DNA of 6,198 bases, taken from positions 1 to 6,198 of the forward strand of contig JAQSCR010000675.1 of NCBI GenBank assembly GCA_029945495.1, in the 5' to 3' direction. This document shows, in pieces, positions 1-5,309 of the stretch. Each line of letters begins with the position of its first letter. The first letter of the stretch is position 1. Below the pieces are notes generated by a model that was not told the DNA's origin, did no database searches, and saw nothing but the letters and a program-made list of their open reading frames with translations. This stretch comes from Pseudolabrys sp. (lineage in GTDB: Bacteria; Pseudomonadota; Alphaproteobacteria; Rhizobiales; Xanthobacteraceae). The translations under genes were made by a program, and so were the position numbers.

Positions 1-675
1 GTCGCCCGGGCGCACGCCCGGCAACATGACCGGCGGGCGGCCGGTATAGAGCGGCGGCGTCACCCAGGCATCGACGCGGAAATTCGCCGGCGTCACCACG
101 CCCTGCCAGTCGAAGGCGGCGGTGATGCGCTTCACCCGTTCGCCGCCGGCGGCAAAGAATGTCGCCACCACCAGAATGAGCGTGAGCGCGCGCAACGCCA
201 TCGGATCGCGTAAGCCCAATCGCGGTTGCGGCCAGCCGGCCTTGAGCTTGCGCGCCGACATCAGCGCGCGTTCGATATGCGCGCGCCAGAGCGCCTGCGC
301 CACCGGATCGTCGCGATTGGCGGCGATCTCGTCGGAGATGGCCGTTGCCGGCCGGTGCCGCTCGCCGCTGCCGCGGTCGAGCCGGTTTAAGGCCTCATGC
401 TCGCTCGGCACCCGCAGGCGCAGGAACGGGATGGCCGCAACGGCGATGACCAGCAGCATGATGACGAGAGCGATGGCGCGCGGCCACGGCGGCAGCACGA
501 TCCACAGACCGGCCCAGGACAGCGCCAGGAAGATTCCGATGGCAACCGAAAGCGTGGCCAGCGCTGGCCACAGCCGTTCCCACAACAGGCTGCGACGGGC
601 GCGCTTGACCGCGCGCGCCAGCAGCAGCCGGGGCGATGGCCGCCTGTCGTGACCCTGGTCGTTCAATTCGTCCAA
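1..675 (-). CDS. TIGR02302/DUF4175 family membrane protein, N-terminal part (cut by window edge)
   Basis: The reverse-strand frame is open from the left edge to about 675 and gives 225 residues, the N-terminal part of a protein that in this family is usually about 800 or more residues. It begins with a basic stretch (DRRPSPRLLLARAVKRARR, about residues 10-28). Two hydrophobic segments follow (about 38-61 and 67-85), then a soluble stretch with EHEALNRLDRGSG and RPATAISDEIA, and a third hydrophobic segment (about 159-176). The part after it (FDWQGVVTPANFRVDAWVTP) looks extracytoplasmic. This layout and wording match the alphaproteobacterial TIGR02302 (DUF4175) family, an inner-membrane protein of unknown function often found beside lysA. 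The frame has no ATG near its start. TTG at 675 is preferred because GGAG lies 6 bases upstream; TTG at 666 is the alternative. It is downstream of lysA by 112 bases and probably belongs to the same transcript. Family call is from recognition; function is unknown. Confidence 0.85.
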   Translation of the reverse strand, partial: MDELNDQGHDRRPSPRLLLARAVKRARRSLLWERLWPALATLSVAIGIFLALSWAGLWIVLPPWPRAIALVIMLLVIAVAAIPFLRLRVPSEHEALNRLDRGSGERHRPATAISDEIAANRDDPVAQALWRAHIERALMSARKLKAGWPQPRLGLRDPMALRALTLILVVATFFAAGGERVKRITAAFDWQGVVTPANFRVDAWVTPPLYTGRPPVMLPGVRPGD

Positions 676-758
676 AAGCCGCTCCGCCGCCCGGGCTTGA
701 AGAGAATCTGCAAGCCCAACGCTATCACGCAGGCAATTCCCAGGCCATTGATCGGGCC

Positions 759-782
759 AAGGACCGGGTCAAGGACCGGGTC
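759..782. repeat. Perfect 12-base tandem duplication
   Basis: The unit AAGGACCGGGTC occurs twice head to tail, at 759-770 and 771-782. It lies just beyond the lysA stop codon, in the gap before the TIGR02302 gene. Short GGGCC (754-758) and GGCCC (784-788) arms flank it and could form a weak 5-bp stem around a large loop. There is no T-run, so this is not a recognisable intrinsic terminator. It is probably a replication-slippage duplication in a non-coding spacer. Confidence 0.7.
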
Positions 783-787
783 AGGCC

Positions 788-2053
788 CTAGAGCCAGCCG
801 GGCAGTGAATCGAGCGCGATTAATTGGTCAACTTCAAGGCGCGGGCGGACAACCGCCCATTCCGCGCCGTTGACCAACACTTCCGGCACCAGAGCGCGGG
901 TATTGTAGGTTCCGGCCTGCACCGCGCCATAAGCGCCGGCAGTCATGACCGCCAGCAGCGCGCCGTCGGCCGGTTCCACGAGGTCACGGTCCTTGGCCAG
1001 GAAATCGCCGCTTTCGCAGACCGGGCCGACGACATCGGCGCGAATACGGCGGGCGGAATCGGCCGCTTCATCGACCGGCCAGATCTCGTGATAGGCGTCA
1101 TACAAGGTCGGACGGATCAGGTCGTTCATGGCGGCGTCGACCACGACGAAGTTCTTGGCCTCGCCGTGCTTCACGAACAACACGCGCGTCACCAGGATAC
1201 CGGCGTTGCCGACGATCATTCGGCCGGGCTCGAAAATCAGCCGGCAACCGAGATCGCGCGTCGCGCGCTTGACCACCGCCGCATAGGCGTCCGGTAGCGG
1301 CGGCGGCTCGTTGTCGTTACGATAAGGGATACCAAGACCACCGCCGAGATCGACATGCGAAATCGTATGACCATCGGCGCGCAATTCGCGCACGAAGTCG
1401 GCGAGTAGCGCGAAGGCGTCGCCGAACGGACCGAGATCGGTGATCTGGCTGCCGATATGCATGTCGACGCCGGCGACCTTGACACCCGGCAGTTTGGCGG
1501 CACGGGCATAGACCTCGCGCGCGCGGCTGATCGGAATGCCGAACTTGTTCTCGGCCTTGCCGGTGGCGATCTTGTGATGGGTCTTGGCGTCGACGTCGGG
1601 ATTGACCCGCACCGAGATATGCGCAGTGCGGCCCTTGGCGCTCGCGATCCGCGATAGCAGTTCGAGCTCGGGCTCCGACTCGACATTGATGCAGAGAATG
1701 CCTTCGTCGACGGCAAGCGCCAATTCGCGCGCGGTCTTGCCCAGCCCCGAGAACATGATCTTGTCGGCGGGAATGCCGGCCAGGCGCGCGCGCTTCAACT
1801 CGCCTTCCGAAACCACGTCGGCGCCGGCGCCCAATTTGGCCAGCGTCTTGATGACGGCCTGGTTGGAGTTCGCCTTCATGGCGTAACAGACCAACGCATC
1901 GACATCGGCGAAAGCCTGCGCGAACACGTTGTAGTGCCGCTCGAGCGTCGCGGTCGAATAACAGTAGAACGGCGTACCGACCGCGTCCGCGAGCGTGCCG
2001 AGATTCACCGCTTCGGCATGCAGAACGCCGCCGCGATAGTCGAAATAATGCAT
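788..2053 (-). CDS. lysA: Diaminopimelate decarboxylase
   Basis: This 421-residue protein is full length for LysA, the PLP enzyme that decarboxylates meso-diaminopimelate to L-lysine in the cytoplasm, the last lysine step. It has the fold III alanine-racemase-type barrel followed by a beta domain. Visible landmarks are YAMKANSN with the PLP-binding Lys60, HIGSQI (His199) in the barrel, the phosphate-binding glycine loop GGGLG (237-241), EPGR (275-278), the CESGD motif with the catalytic Cys346 supplied across the dimer interface, and AYG (374-376). The residues before YNTR read AGT where many relatives have a Ser or Asn pattern, a minor variation. ATG at 2053 fits the family N terminus (FDYRGGVLHAEAV), but no clear Shine-Dalgarno precedes it. 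It follows lptM by 33 bases, which suggests co-transcription. The stop is TAG. Confidence 0.97.
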   Translation of the reverse strand: MHYFDYRGGVLHAEAVNLGTLADAVGTPFYCYSTATLERHYNVFAQAFADVDALVCYAMKANSNQAVIKTLAKLGAGADVVSEGELKRARLAGIPADKIMFSGLGKTARELALAVDEGILCINVESEPELELLSRIASAKGRTAHISVRVNPDVDAKTHHKIATGKAENKFGIPISRAREVYARAAKLPGVKVAGVDMHIGSQITDLGPFGDAFALLADFVRELRADGHTISHVDLGGGLGIPYRNDNEPPPLPDAYAAVVKRATRDLGCRLIFEPGRMIVGNAGILVTRVLFVKHGEAKNFVVVDAAMNDLIRPTLYDAYHEIWPVDEAADSARRIRADVVGPVCESGDFLAKDRDLVEPADGALLAVMTAGAYGAVQAGTYNTRALVPEVLVNGAEWAVVRPRLEVDQLIALDSLPGWL

Positions 2054-2086
2054 CAGACCAACGTTTTAAAAGGCTTGGAAATTCGC

Positions 2087-2368
2087 TCAGTTGAGCAGGA
2101 CGTCGAGCGGGATTCGTTTCTGCGGGCCTTTCGGCGCCTGCGGCTGGCCGTCCGGGCCGACGCCGGGATTGCCATCGATCGTTGCGCCGCCGATGGGCGC
2201 GACGCCGTTCGAACTCATTTCGGACGTCTGCGCCTGCGGCACGTCGAGCGAGGCGCCGGGGGGCGGGTCCAGCGGCCCTTTGCGGCCGCAGCCGGCAAGG
2301 CCGAGCGCAAAGGCAAGCACGCCGATCACGGCGAGACGGGGAAGCCGAGGAACGCGGAATGAGGGCAA
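2087..2368 (-). CDS. lptM: LptM-like small lipoprotein (YifL family)
   Basis: A 93-residue lipoprotein precursor. With the TTG start at 2368 the N terminus is short and basic (Arg5, Arg8, Arg11), then a hydrophobic core (AVIGVLAFALGL) and the lipobox LAGC with Cys27 as the lipidated residue. Directly after it comes GRKGPLDPPP, the hallmark of the LptM/YifL family (Pfam LPAM_2). The rest is Pro/Gly/Gln-rich and probably disordered, ending in IPLDVLLN. In E. coli LptM assists oxidative assembly of the LPS translocon protein LptD at the outer membrane; the same role here is inference from family. TTG at 2368 has GGGAG 9 bases upstream. An in-frame TTG at 2437 would add 23 residues (MNDLISPFIASLLRW...) that spoil the signal peptide and overlap the upstream gene, so I reject it. 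The gene precedes lysA, a common arrangement in proteobacteria. Confidence 0.85.
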   Translation of the reverse strand: MPSFRVPRLPRLAVIGVLAFALGLAGCGRKGPLDPPPGASLDVPQAQTSEMSSNGVAPIGGATIDGNPGVGPDGQPQAPKGPQKRIPLDVLLN

Positions 2369-2394
2369 GCTGTTTATCTCCCAGTGCGGCGGCC

Positions 2395-2403
2395 ATCTTA
2401 GCA
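2395..2403 (-). promoter_or_regulatory. Possible extended -10 element upstream of lptM-lysA
   Basis: Read on the minus strand this is TGCTAAGAT, an exact match to the extended -10 pattern TGnTAnnnT. It would start transcription near 2388, about 20 bases before the TTG chosen for lptM and before its GGGAG. The -35 region at 17 bases' spacing (TTCGCC) is poor. This could be an internal promoter supplying lptM and lysA independently of argH. The evidence is a motif only. Confidence 0.3.
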
Positions 2404-2429
2404 AAGACGCGATAAAAGGCGAAATCAGG

Positions 2430-2684
2430 TCATTCAACAGAAGTTTGACGGCCCGGCAGGCGCCGGTCGGGGGCGTCTATGCCGTGCAGCCGCTCACGTT
2501 GGGCCTCTAACCATGTCAGCCGTTTGAACGCCTGTTTGCGCAAATTCGAATTGGTGGCCCGTTCGAAGCGCCACTCGGCGCCGGAAATCAGCAGCTCCAG
2601 TTGCGCCAGCGACAGCTTTTCAGCCTCCGCTTCGGTATTGGCGCCGCCCTTGAGCCGGCCCATTTTCGGCTCTTGCGACTTCAC
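2430..2684 (-). CDS. Small conserved-looking helical protein of unknown function
   Basis: I do not recognise a named family. From the GTG at 2684 it has 84 residues. A basic start (PKMGRLKGG) leads into a long charged amphipathic helical stretch, about residues 17-67, containing AEAEKLSLAQLELLISGAEWRFERA and KRLTWLEAQRERL. It then has a polar tail with DAPDRRLPGR. It has no signal peptide, membrane segment or Cys. The start is uncertain. GTG at 2684 overlaps the argH TGA in a GTGA arrangement, which suggests translational coupling. ATG at 2663 has AAGAG 6 bases upstream and would give 77 residues; GTG at 2714 would give 94 residues and a 34-base overlap. The frame, helix and position between argH and lptM argue that it is real. 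It is likely a cytoplasmic protein, with the job unknown. Confidence 0.7.
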   Translation of the reverse strand: MKSQEPKMGRLKGGANTEAEAEKLSLAQLELLISGAEWRFERATNSNLRKQAFKRLTWLEAQRERLHGIDAPDRRLPGRQTSVE

Positions 2685-4072
2685 GGCTTTTCTTTTTCCA
2701 GTCTCTTGAGCCACCGTTTGGCCTGCGCCTTGACGTTTTTCGGCGCGGTGCCGCCATAGCTGACGCGGCTTTTCACCGACTTGTCGACCGACAGCACGCT
2801 GAACACATCGTCGCCGATCCGCGGCTCGATCACCTGCATGGCGGCAAGCGGCAGGCGGTGCAGCGGCACGCCCTCATTCGCCGCCTTGGCGACAATGCGG
2901 CCGGTGACGTGATGGGCGTCGCGGAACGGGATCTTCAGGCTCCGCACCAGCCAGTCGGCGAGATCGGTCGCCGTGGCGTAGCCTTCGCCGGCCGCCTTCT
3001 TCATCTTGGCAGCGTCGGGCACCAGGTCGCCGACCATGCCGGTCATTGCTGCGATCGACAGCGACAGCGCCGAGAGGGCGTCCATCACACCTTCCTTGTC
3101 CTCCTGCATGTCCTTGGCATAGGCGAGCGGCAGCCCCTTCATCACGATCAGAATACCGTTGAGCGCACCGATGATGCGGCCGGTCTTGCCGCGCACCAGT
3201 TCGGCGGCGTCCGGATTGCGCTTCTGCGGCATGATCGAGGAGCCGGTGGTGAATTTATCGGACAGCTTGACCAGGCCGGTGAGCGGCGAGGTCCACATTA
3301 CGATCTCTTCGGCGAAGCGCGACAGATGCACCGAGGTAATCGACGCCGCGGCAAGCGTTTCCATGGCGAAGTCGCGATCGGAGACGGCGTCGAGCGAATT
3401 GGCCATCGGCGCGGAAAAGCCGAGCGCCTTGGCGGTCATGTCCCGATCGATGGGAAACGACGTACCGGCGAGCGCGGCGGCGCCGAGCGGCATCTCGTTG
3501 AGCCGCTTGCGGGCGTCACCGAGCCGGCCGCGATCGCGCGCGGCCATCTCGACATAGGCGAGCAGATGGTGGCCGAAGGTCACCGGCTGCGCCGTCTGCA
3601 AATGTGTGAAGCCCGGCATCACGGTGTCGGCATGCTCGAGCGCCTTGGTGGCGAGAGCGAACTGGTAGGCGGCCAAAGCGGCATCGAGCGTGTCGATCGA
3701 GTCGCGCATCCACAGCCGGAAGTCGGTGGCCACCTGATCGTTGCGCGAGCGTGCCGTGTGCAGGCGGCCAGCCGACGGCCCGATCAGGTCGGTCAGCCGG
3801 CTTTCGACGTTCATGTGGATGTCTTCGAGCGCACGCTTGAACGTGAAAGTGCCGCCCTCGATCTCTGACAGGATCGTGTCTAGACCGTGTGCGATCTTTT
3901 TCGCATCGTCCGCCGCAATGATGCCTTGCTTGGCCAGCATGTCGGCATGGGCTTTGGACGCGGCGATATCCTGACGGTACAAGTGCCGGTCGAAGTCGAT
4001 GGAGGCGTTGATTTCCTCCATGATGGCGTCGGGGCCGGACGCAAAACGGCCGCCCCACATTTTGTTGCTCAT
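2681..4072 (-). CDS. argH: Argininosuccinate lyase
   Basis: A full-length 463-residue cytoplasmic enzyme of the fumarase/aspartase superfamily. It splits argininosuccinate into arginine and fumarate, the final step of arginine synthesis, as a homotetramer with active sites built from three subunits. The family blocks are in order: MWGGRF (5-10), DIHMNVESRL (84-93), GRLHTARSRNDQ (102-113), GFTHLQTAQP (154-163) with the general-acid/base region His157, and the signature loop GSSIMPQKRNPD (277-288), which carries the catalytic serine (Ser278 or 279). It ends in a Lys-rich tail. ATG at 4072 has AAGAG 7 bases upstream and the usual N terminus, so the start is secure. It appears to head the minus-strand cluster and is divergent from tlpA across 41 bases. 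Its stop overlaps the start of the next small gene. Confidence 0.98.
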   Translation of the reverse strand: MSNKMWGGRFASGPDAIMEEINASIDFDRHLYRQDIAASKAHADMLAKQGIIAADDAKKIAHGLDTILSEIEGGTFTFKRALEDIHMNVESRLTDLIGPSAGRLHTARSRNDQVATDFRLWMRDSIDTLDAALAAYQFALATKALEHADTVMPGFTHLQTAQPVTFGHHLLAYVEMAARDRGRLGDARKRLNEMPLGAAALAGTSFPIDRDMTAKALGFSAPMANSLDAVSDRDFAMETLAAASITSVHLSRFAEEIVMWTSPLTGLVKLSDKFTTGSSIMPQKRNPDAAELVRGKTGRIIGALNGILIVMKGLPLAYAKDMQEDKEGVMDALSALSLSIAAMTGMVGDLVPDAAKMKKAAGEGYATATDLADWLVRSLKIPFRDAHHVTGRIVAKAANEGVPLHRLPLAAMQVIEPRIGDDVFSVLSVDKSVKSRVSYGGTAPKNVKAQAKRWLKRLEKEKP

Positions 4073-4113
4073 CGTGTCGCTCTTATTGCCGTTCTTTACC
4101 TAAGGTTCGCCGC
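4073..4113. promoter_or_regulatory. Divergent argH/tlpA spacer with both ribosome binding sites
   Basis: Only 41 bases separate the two divergent start codons. TAAGG at 4101-4105 sits 8 bases before the tlpA ATG, and AAGAG (minus strand, 4084-4080) sits 7 bases before the argH ATG. No convincing -35/-10 pair for either gene fits in the gap. At least one promoter must therefore overlap the opposite gene's coding start, so transcription in the two directions probably interferes. The ribosome sites are seen directly; the promoter placement is inference. Confidence 0.5.
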
Positions 4114-4785
4114 ATGATCGACCGTCCTACCCGAAGCCACGCCATCCGGCGGCTCATTCTTGTCCTGGCTGGCGGACTGGCTGGCGTGGCCGTCGGTCTG
4201 GCCGGGGTATACGGGATTGCGACCCTGACAGGCAATCTGTTCGGCGGGCCGGCGAAAGATGCCGCCTGCAAGCCGGCGGTCGCTCTGGCCGCGAAAATCG
4301 CCCCTCTGGTGACCGGGGAAGTGGCGGCGGTCGGCGTCGCCAAAAGCCCGCTCCGGGTGCCCAACCTCGCCTTCCAGGACGCCGCCGGCAAGCCGCTGAC
4401 GCTGGAGAACTGGCGCGGCCGTACCGTGCTGGTGAACCTGTGGGCGACCTGGTGCGTGCCTTGCCGCAAGGAAATGCCGGCGCTCGAGGCGCTGGAGAAG
4501 AAGCTGGGCGGGCCGAATTTCGAGGTGGTCACGGTCAATATCGATACCCGCGACCCGGACAAGCCGAAGGCCTGGCTGAAGGAAGTCGGCATTTCGCAGT
4601 TGGCGTATTACGCCGACCCGAACGCCAAGACCTTCCAGGATTTGAAAGCCGTCGGCCGCGCTTTCGGCATGCCGACCACCATGCTCGTCGATCCGAACGG
4701 CTGCGAAATCGGCACCATCGCCGGACCCGCCGAATGGGCGAGCGACGACGCGGTGAAGCTGATTGAAGCGGCGCTGAAGGGCTAA
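4114..4785 (+). CDS. tlpA: TlpA-type membrane-anchored periplasmic thiol:disulfide oxidoreductase
   Basis: A 223-residue protein with a basic cytoplasmic N terminus (residues 1-13), one uncleaved membrane anchor (about 14-38, LVLAGGLAGVAVGLAGVYG), and a periplasmic thioredoxin-like domain from about 82. The active site is WCVPC, Cys114 and Cys117, followed by RKEMP. The cis-proline is Pro187 in GMPTT. Two more cysteines, Cys52 and Cys197, are 145 residues apart, and Cys52 lies 62 before the first active-site Cys. As I recall it, this spacing equals that of the structural disulfide in the solved Bradyrhizobium TlpA soluble domain. There TlpA is a reductant for ScoI and for the CuA site of subunit II of cytochrome aa3 oxidase; the same role here is inferred. 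ATG at 4114 has TAAGG 8 bases upstream. It is tail-to-tail with the next gene. Confidence 0.93.
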   Translation: MIDRPTRSHAIRRLILVLAGGLAGVAVGLAGVYGIATLTGNLFGGPAKDAACKPAVALAAKIAPLVTGEVAAVGVAKSPLRVPNLAFQDAAGKPLTLENWRGRTVLVNLWATWCVPCRKEMPALEALEKKLGGPNFEVVTVNIDTRDPDKPKAWLKEVGISQLAYYADPNAKTFQDLKAVGRAFGMPTTMLVDPNGCEIGTIAGPAEWASDDAVKLIEAALKG

Positions 4786-4792
4786 TTCGACC

Positions 4793-5194
4793 TTACGCGG
4801 TCGTGTCGGTGGTGGTGCCGGTGGTGTCGGTCGTGTCGACGATAACCGCGGGCAGCGTATAGACGTAATATTTCTGCTTCAACGCGGCTTCCGCCTTGGC
4901 CTGATCCATCGCCGCCTGCACGCTGTCAATCTGCTTGAGCAGTGCCGTGCTCTGCTTTTTCTTCTGGGCATTGACGCGGGCGATCGCCGCATTGGCCGCG
5001 AGCGTAGAGGCGCCTGAGATCTGGTCCTGACTGGCGCTCTCGAACGGCGAACTCGACGAGGCACCCGACACGGATGTCGCCAGCGCAGAGGAAACCTTGG
5101 AACTGTTGTCTTTTGCCGTGCTGGCCGCGGAAGTGCCGGCCGTGCCGAAGCCAACCGTGGTCGTTGCGTACCTGAAGTGGCTGAGATTGATCAT
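4793..5194 (-). CDS. Hypothetical Ser/Thr/Ala-rich protein
   Basis: I do not recognise a family. From ATG at 5194 it has 133 residues in three parts. The N-terminal third is rich in Ser, Ala and Thr and looks disordered (TTTVGFGTAGTSAAS, SGASSSSPFESAS). The centre, about 64-110, is alanine/lysine/glutamine-rich and likely helical or coiled-coil (IARVNAQKKKQSTALLKQID). After KYYVYTLPAVIVD the tail repeats DTT three times (DTTDTTGTTTDTTA). It has no Cys, clear signal peptide or membrane span. An in-frame TTG at 5215 would add seven residues. The ribosome site is weak (GAGCGA, 9 bases upstream). Its stop is 7 bases from that of tlpA, and it is divergent from the ArsR gene. Clear domain structure over 130 residues favours a real gene, but low complexity makes this less sure. 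A CtrA-like motif lies upstream. Confidence 0.6.
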   Translation of the reverse strand: MINLSHFRYATTTVGFGTAGTSAASTAKDNSSKVSSALATSVSGASSSSPFESASQDQISGASTLAANAAIARVNAQKKKQSTALLKQIDSVQAAMDQAKAEAALKQKYYVYTLPAVIVDTTDTTGTTTDTTA

Positions 5195-5234
5195 TCTATG
5201 GATTCGCTCAGACAATCACGTTAGCCGCGCAGGG

Positions 5235-5249
5235 TTAATCAAATCTTAG
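5235..5249 (-). promoter_or_regulatory. CtrA-like box upstream of the hypothetical gene
   Basis: On the minus strand the sequence reads CTAA, seven bases, TTAAC (ending at 5234), against the alphaproteobacterial CtrA consensus TTAA-N7-TTAAC. Only the first base of the first half differs. Its centre is about 48 bases upstream of the ATG at 5194, where an activator overlapping a -35 region would sit. No strong -10 is visible downstream. It is a short AT-rich motif in high-GC DNA, so it stands out, but chance is possible. Confidence 0.3.
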
Positions 5250-5253
5250 ATTT
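5241..5253. repeat. Perfect 13-base palindrome in divergent spacer
   Basis: AAATCT, one central T, then AGATTT form a perfect inverted repeat with 6-base arms. It lies about midway between the divergent hypothetical gene and the ArsR gene, 13 bases upstream of the -35 element at 5267, and overlaps the CtrA-like box. A second exact palindrome, GGCCGCGGCC, follows at 5255-5264. Either could bind a dimeric regulator. No regulator can be assigned from sequence. Confidence 0.45.
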
Positions 5254-5266
5254 CGGCCGCGGCCCC

Positions 5267-5294
5267 TTGACGCGGGCGCCGGCGGGCCTATACT
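5267..5294 (+). promoter_or_regulatory. Promoter of the ArsR-SRPBCC-VOC operon (leaderless or nearly so)
   Basis: The -35 is TTGACG (5267-5272, preceded by C to give the alphaproteobacterial CTTGAC). A 16-base spacer and a -10 of TATACT (5289-5294) follow, making this the best promoter in the window. The expected transcription start, about seven bases after the -10, is 5300-5302. The ArsR ATG is at 5302, so the transcript should have essentially no 5' leader, in keeping with the absence of any Shine-Dalgarno before that ATG. Confidence 0.75.
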
Positions 5295-5309
5295 TAACCA
5301 AATGGTTTA
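5294..5309. promoter_or_regulatory. Candidate ArsR operator straddling the start codon
   Basis: AACCA (5296-5300) and TGGTT (5303-5307) form a perfect inverted repeat around two bases. After one mismatch, an outer T/A pair (5294/5309) extends it. It covers the end of the -10, the predicted transcription start and the ATG at 5302-5304. A dimeric winged-helix repressor bound here would block RNA polymerase directly, which fits autoregulation by the ArsR protein encoded immediately downstream. Symmetry and position are seen; the binding partner is inferred. Confidence 0.5.

Noticed and set aside
720..748. Seven-codon minus-strand mini-ORF (ATG GCC TGG ... TGA) before the TIGR02302 gene, considered as a leader peptide
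   Set aside because: It has no ribosome site, no run of a single regulatory amino acid and no attenuator-like hairpins.
754..790. Intrinsic terminator after lysA
   Set aside because: The GGGCC/GGCCC stem is only 5 bp with a 25-base loop and no T-tract follows on the minus strand.
122..873. Plus-strand frames over the left end (122-652 and 397-873)
   Set aside because: They oppose the TIGR02302 coding frame, which has clear membrane segments and family sequence. Their products are Arg/Ser- or Gln/Arg-rich without domain signs.
2858..3868. Long open frame (336 codons) on the plus strand inside argH
   Set aside because: It is exactly antisense to a fully conserved argininosuccinate lyase; long antisense frames are expected in high-GC DNA. 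Its protein is His/Arg/Gly-rich with no recognisable domain.
4083..4592. Minus-strand frame of 169 codons opposite tlpA
   Set aside because: It is antisense to the TlpA thioredoxin domain with its CVPC site; the product is low-complexity Ser/Ala/Arg.
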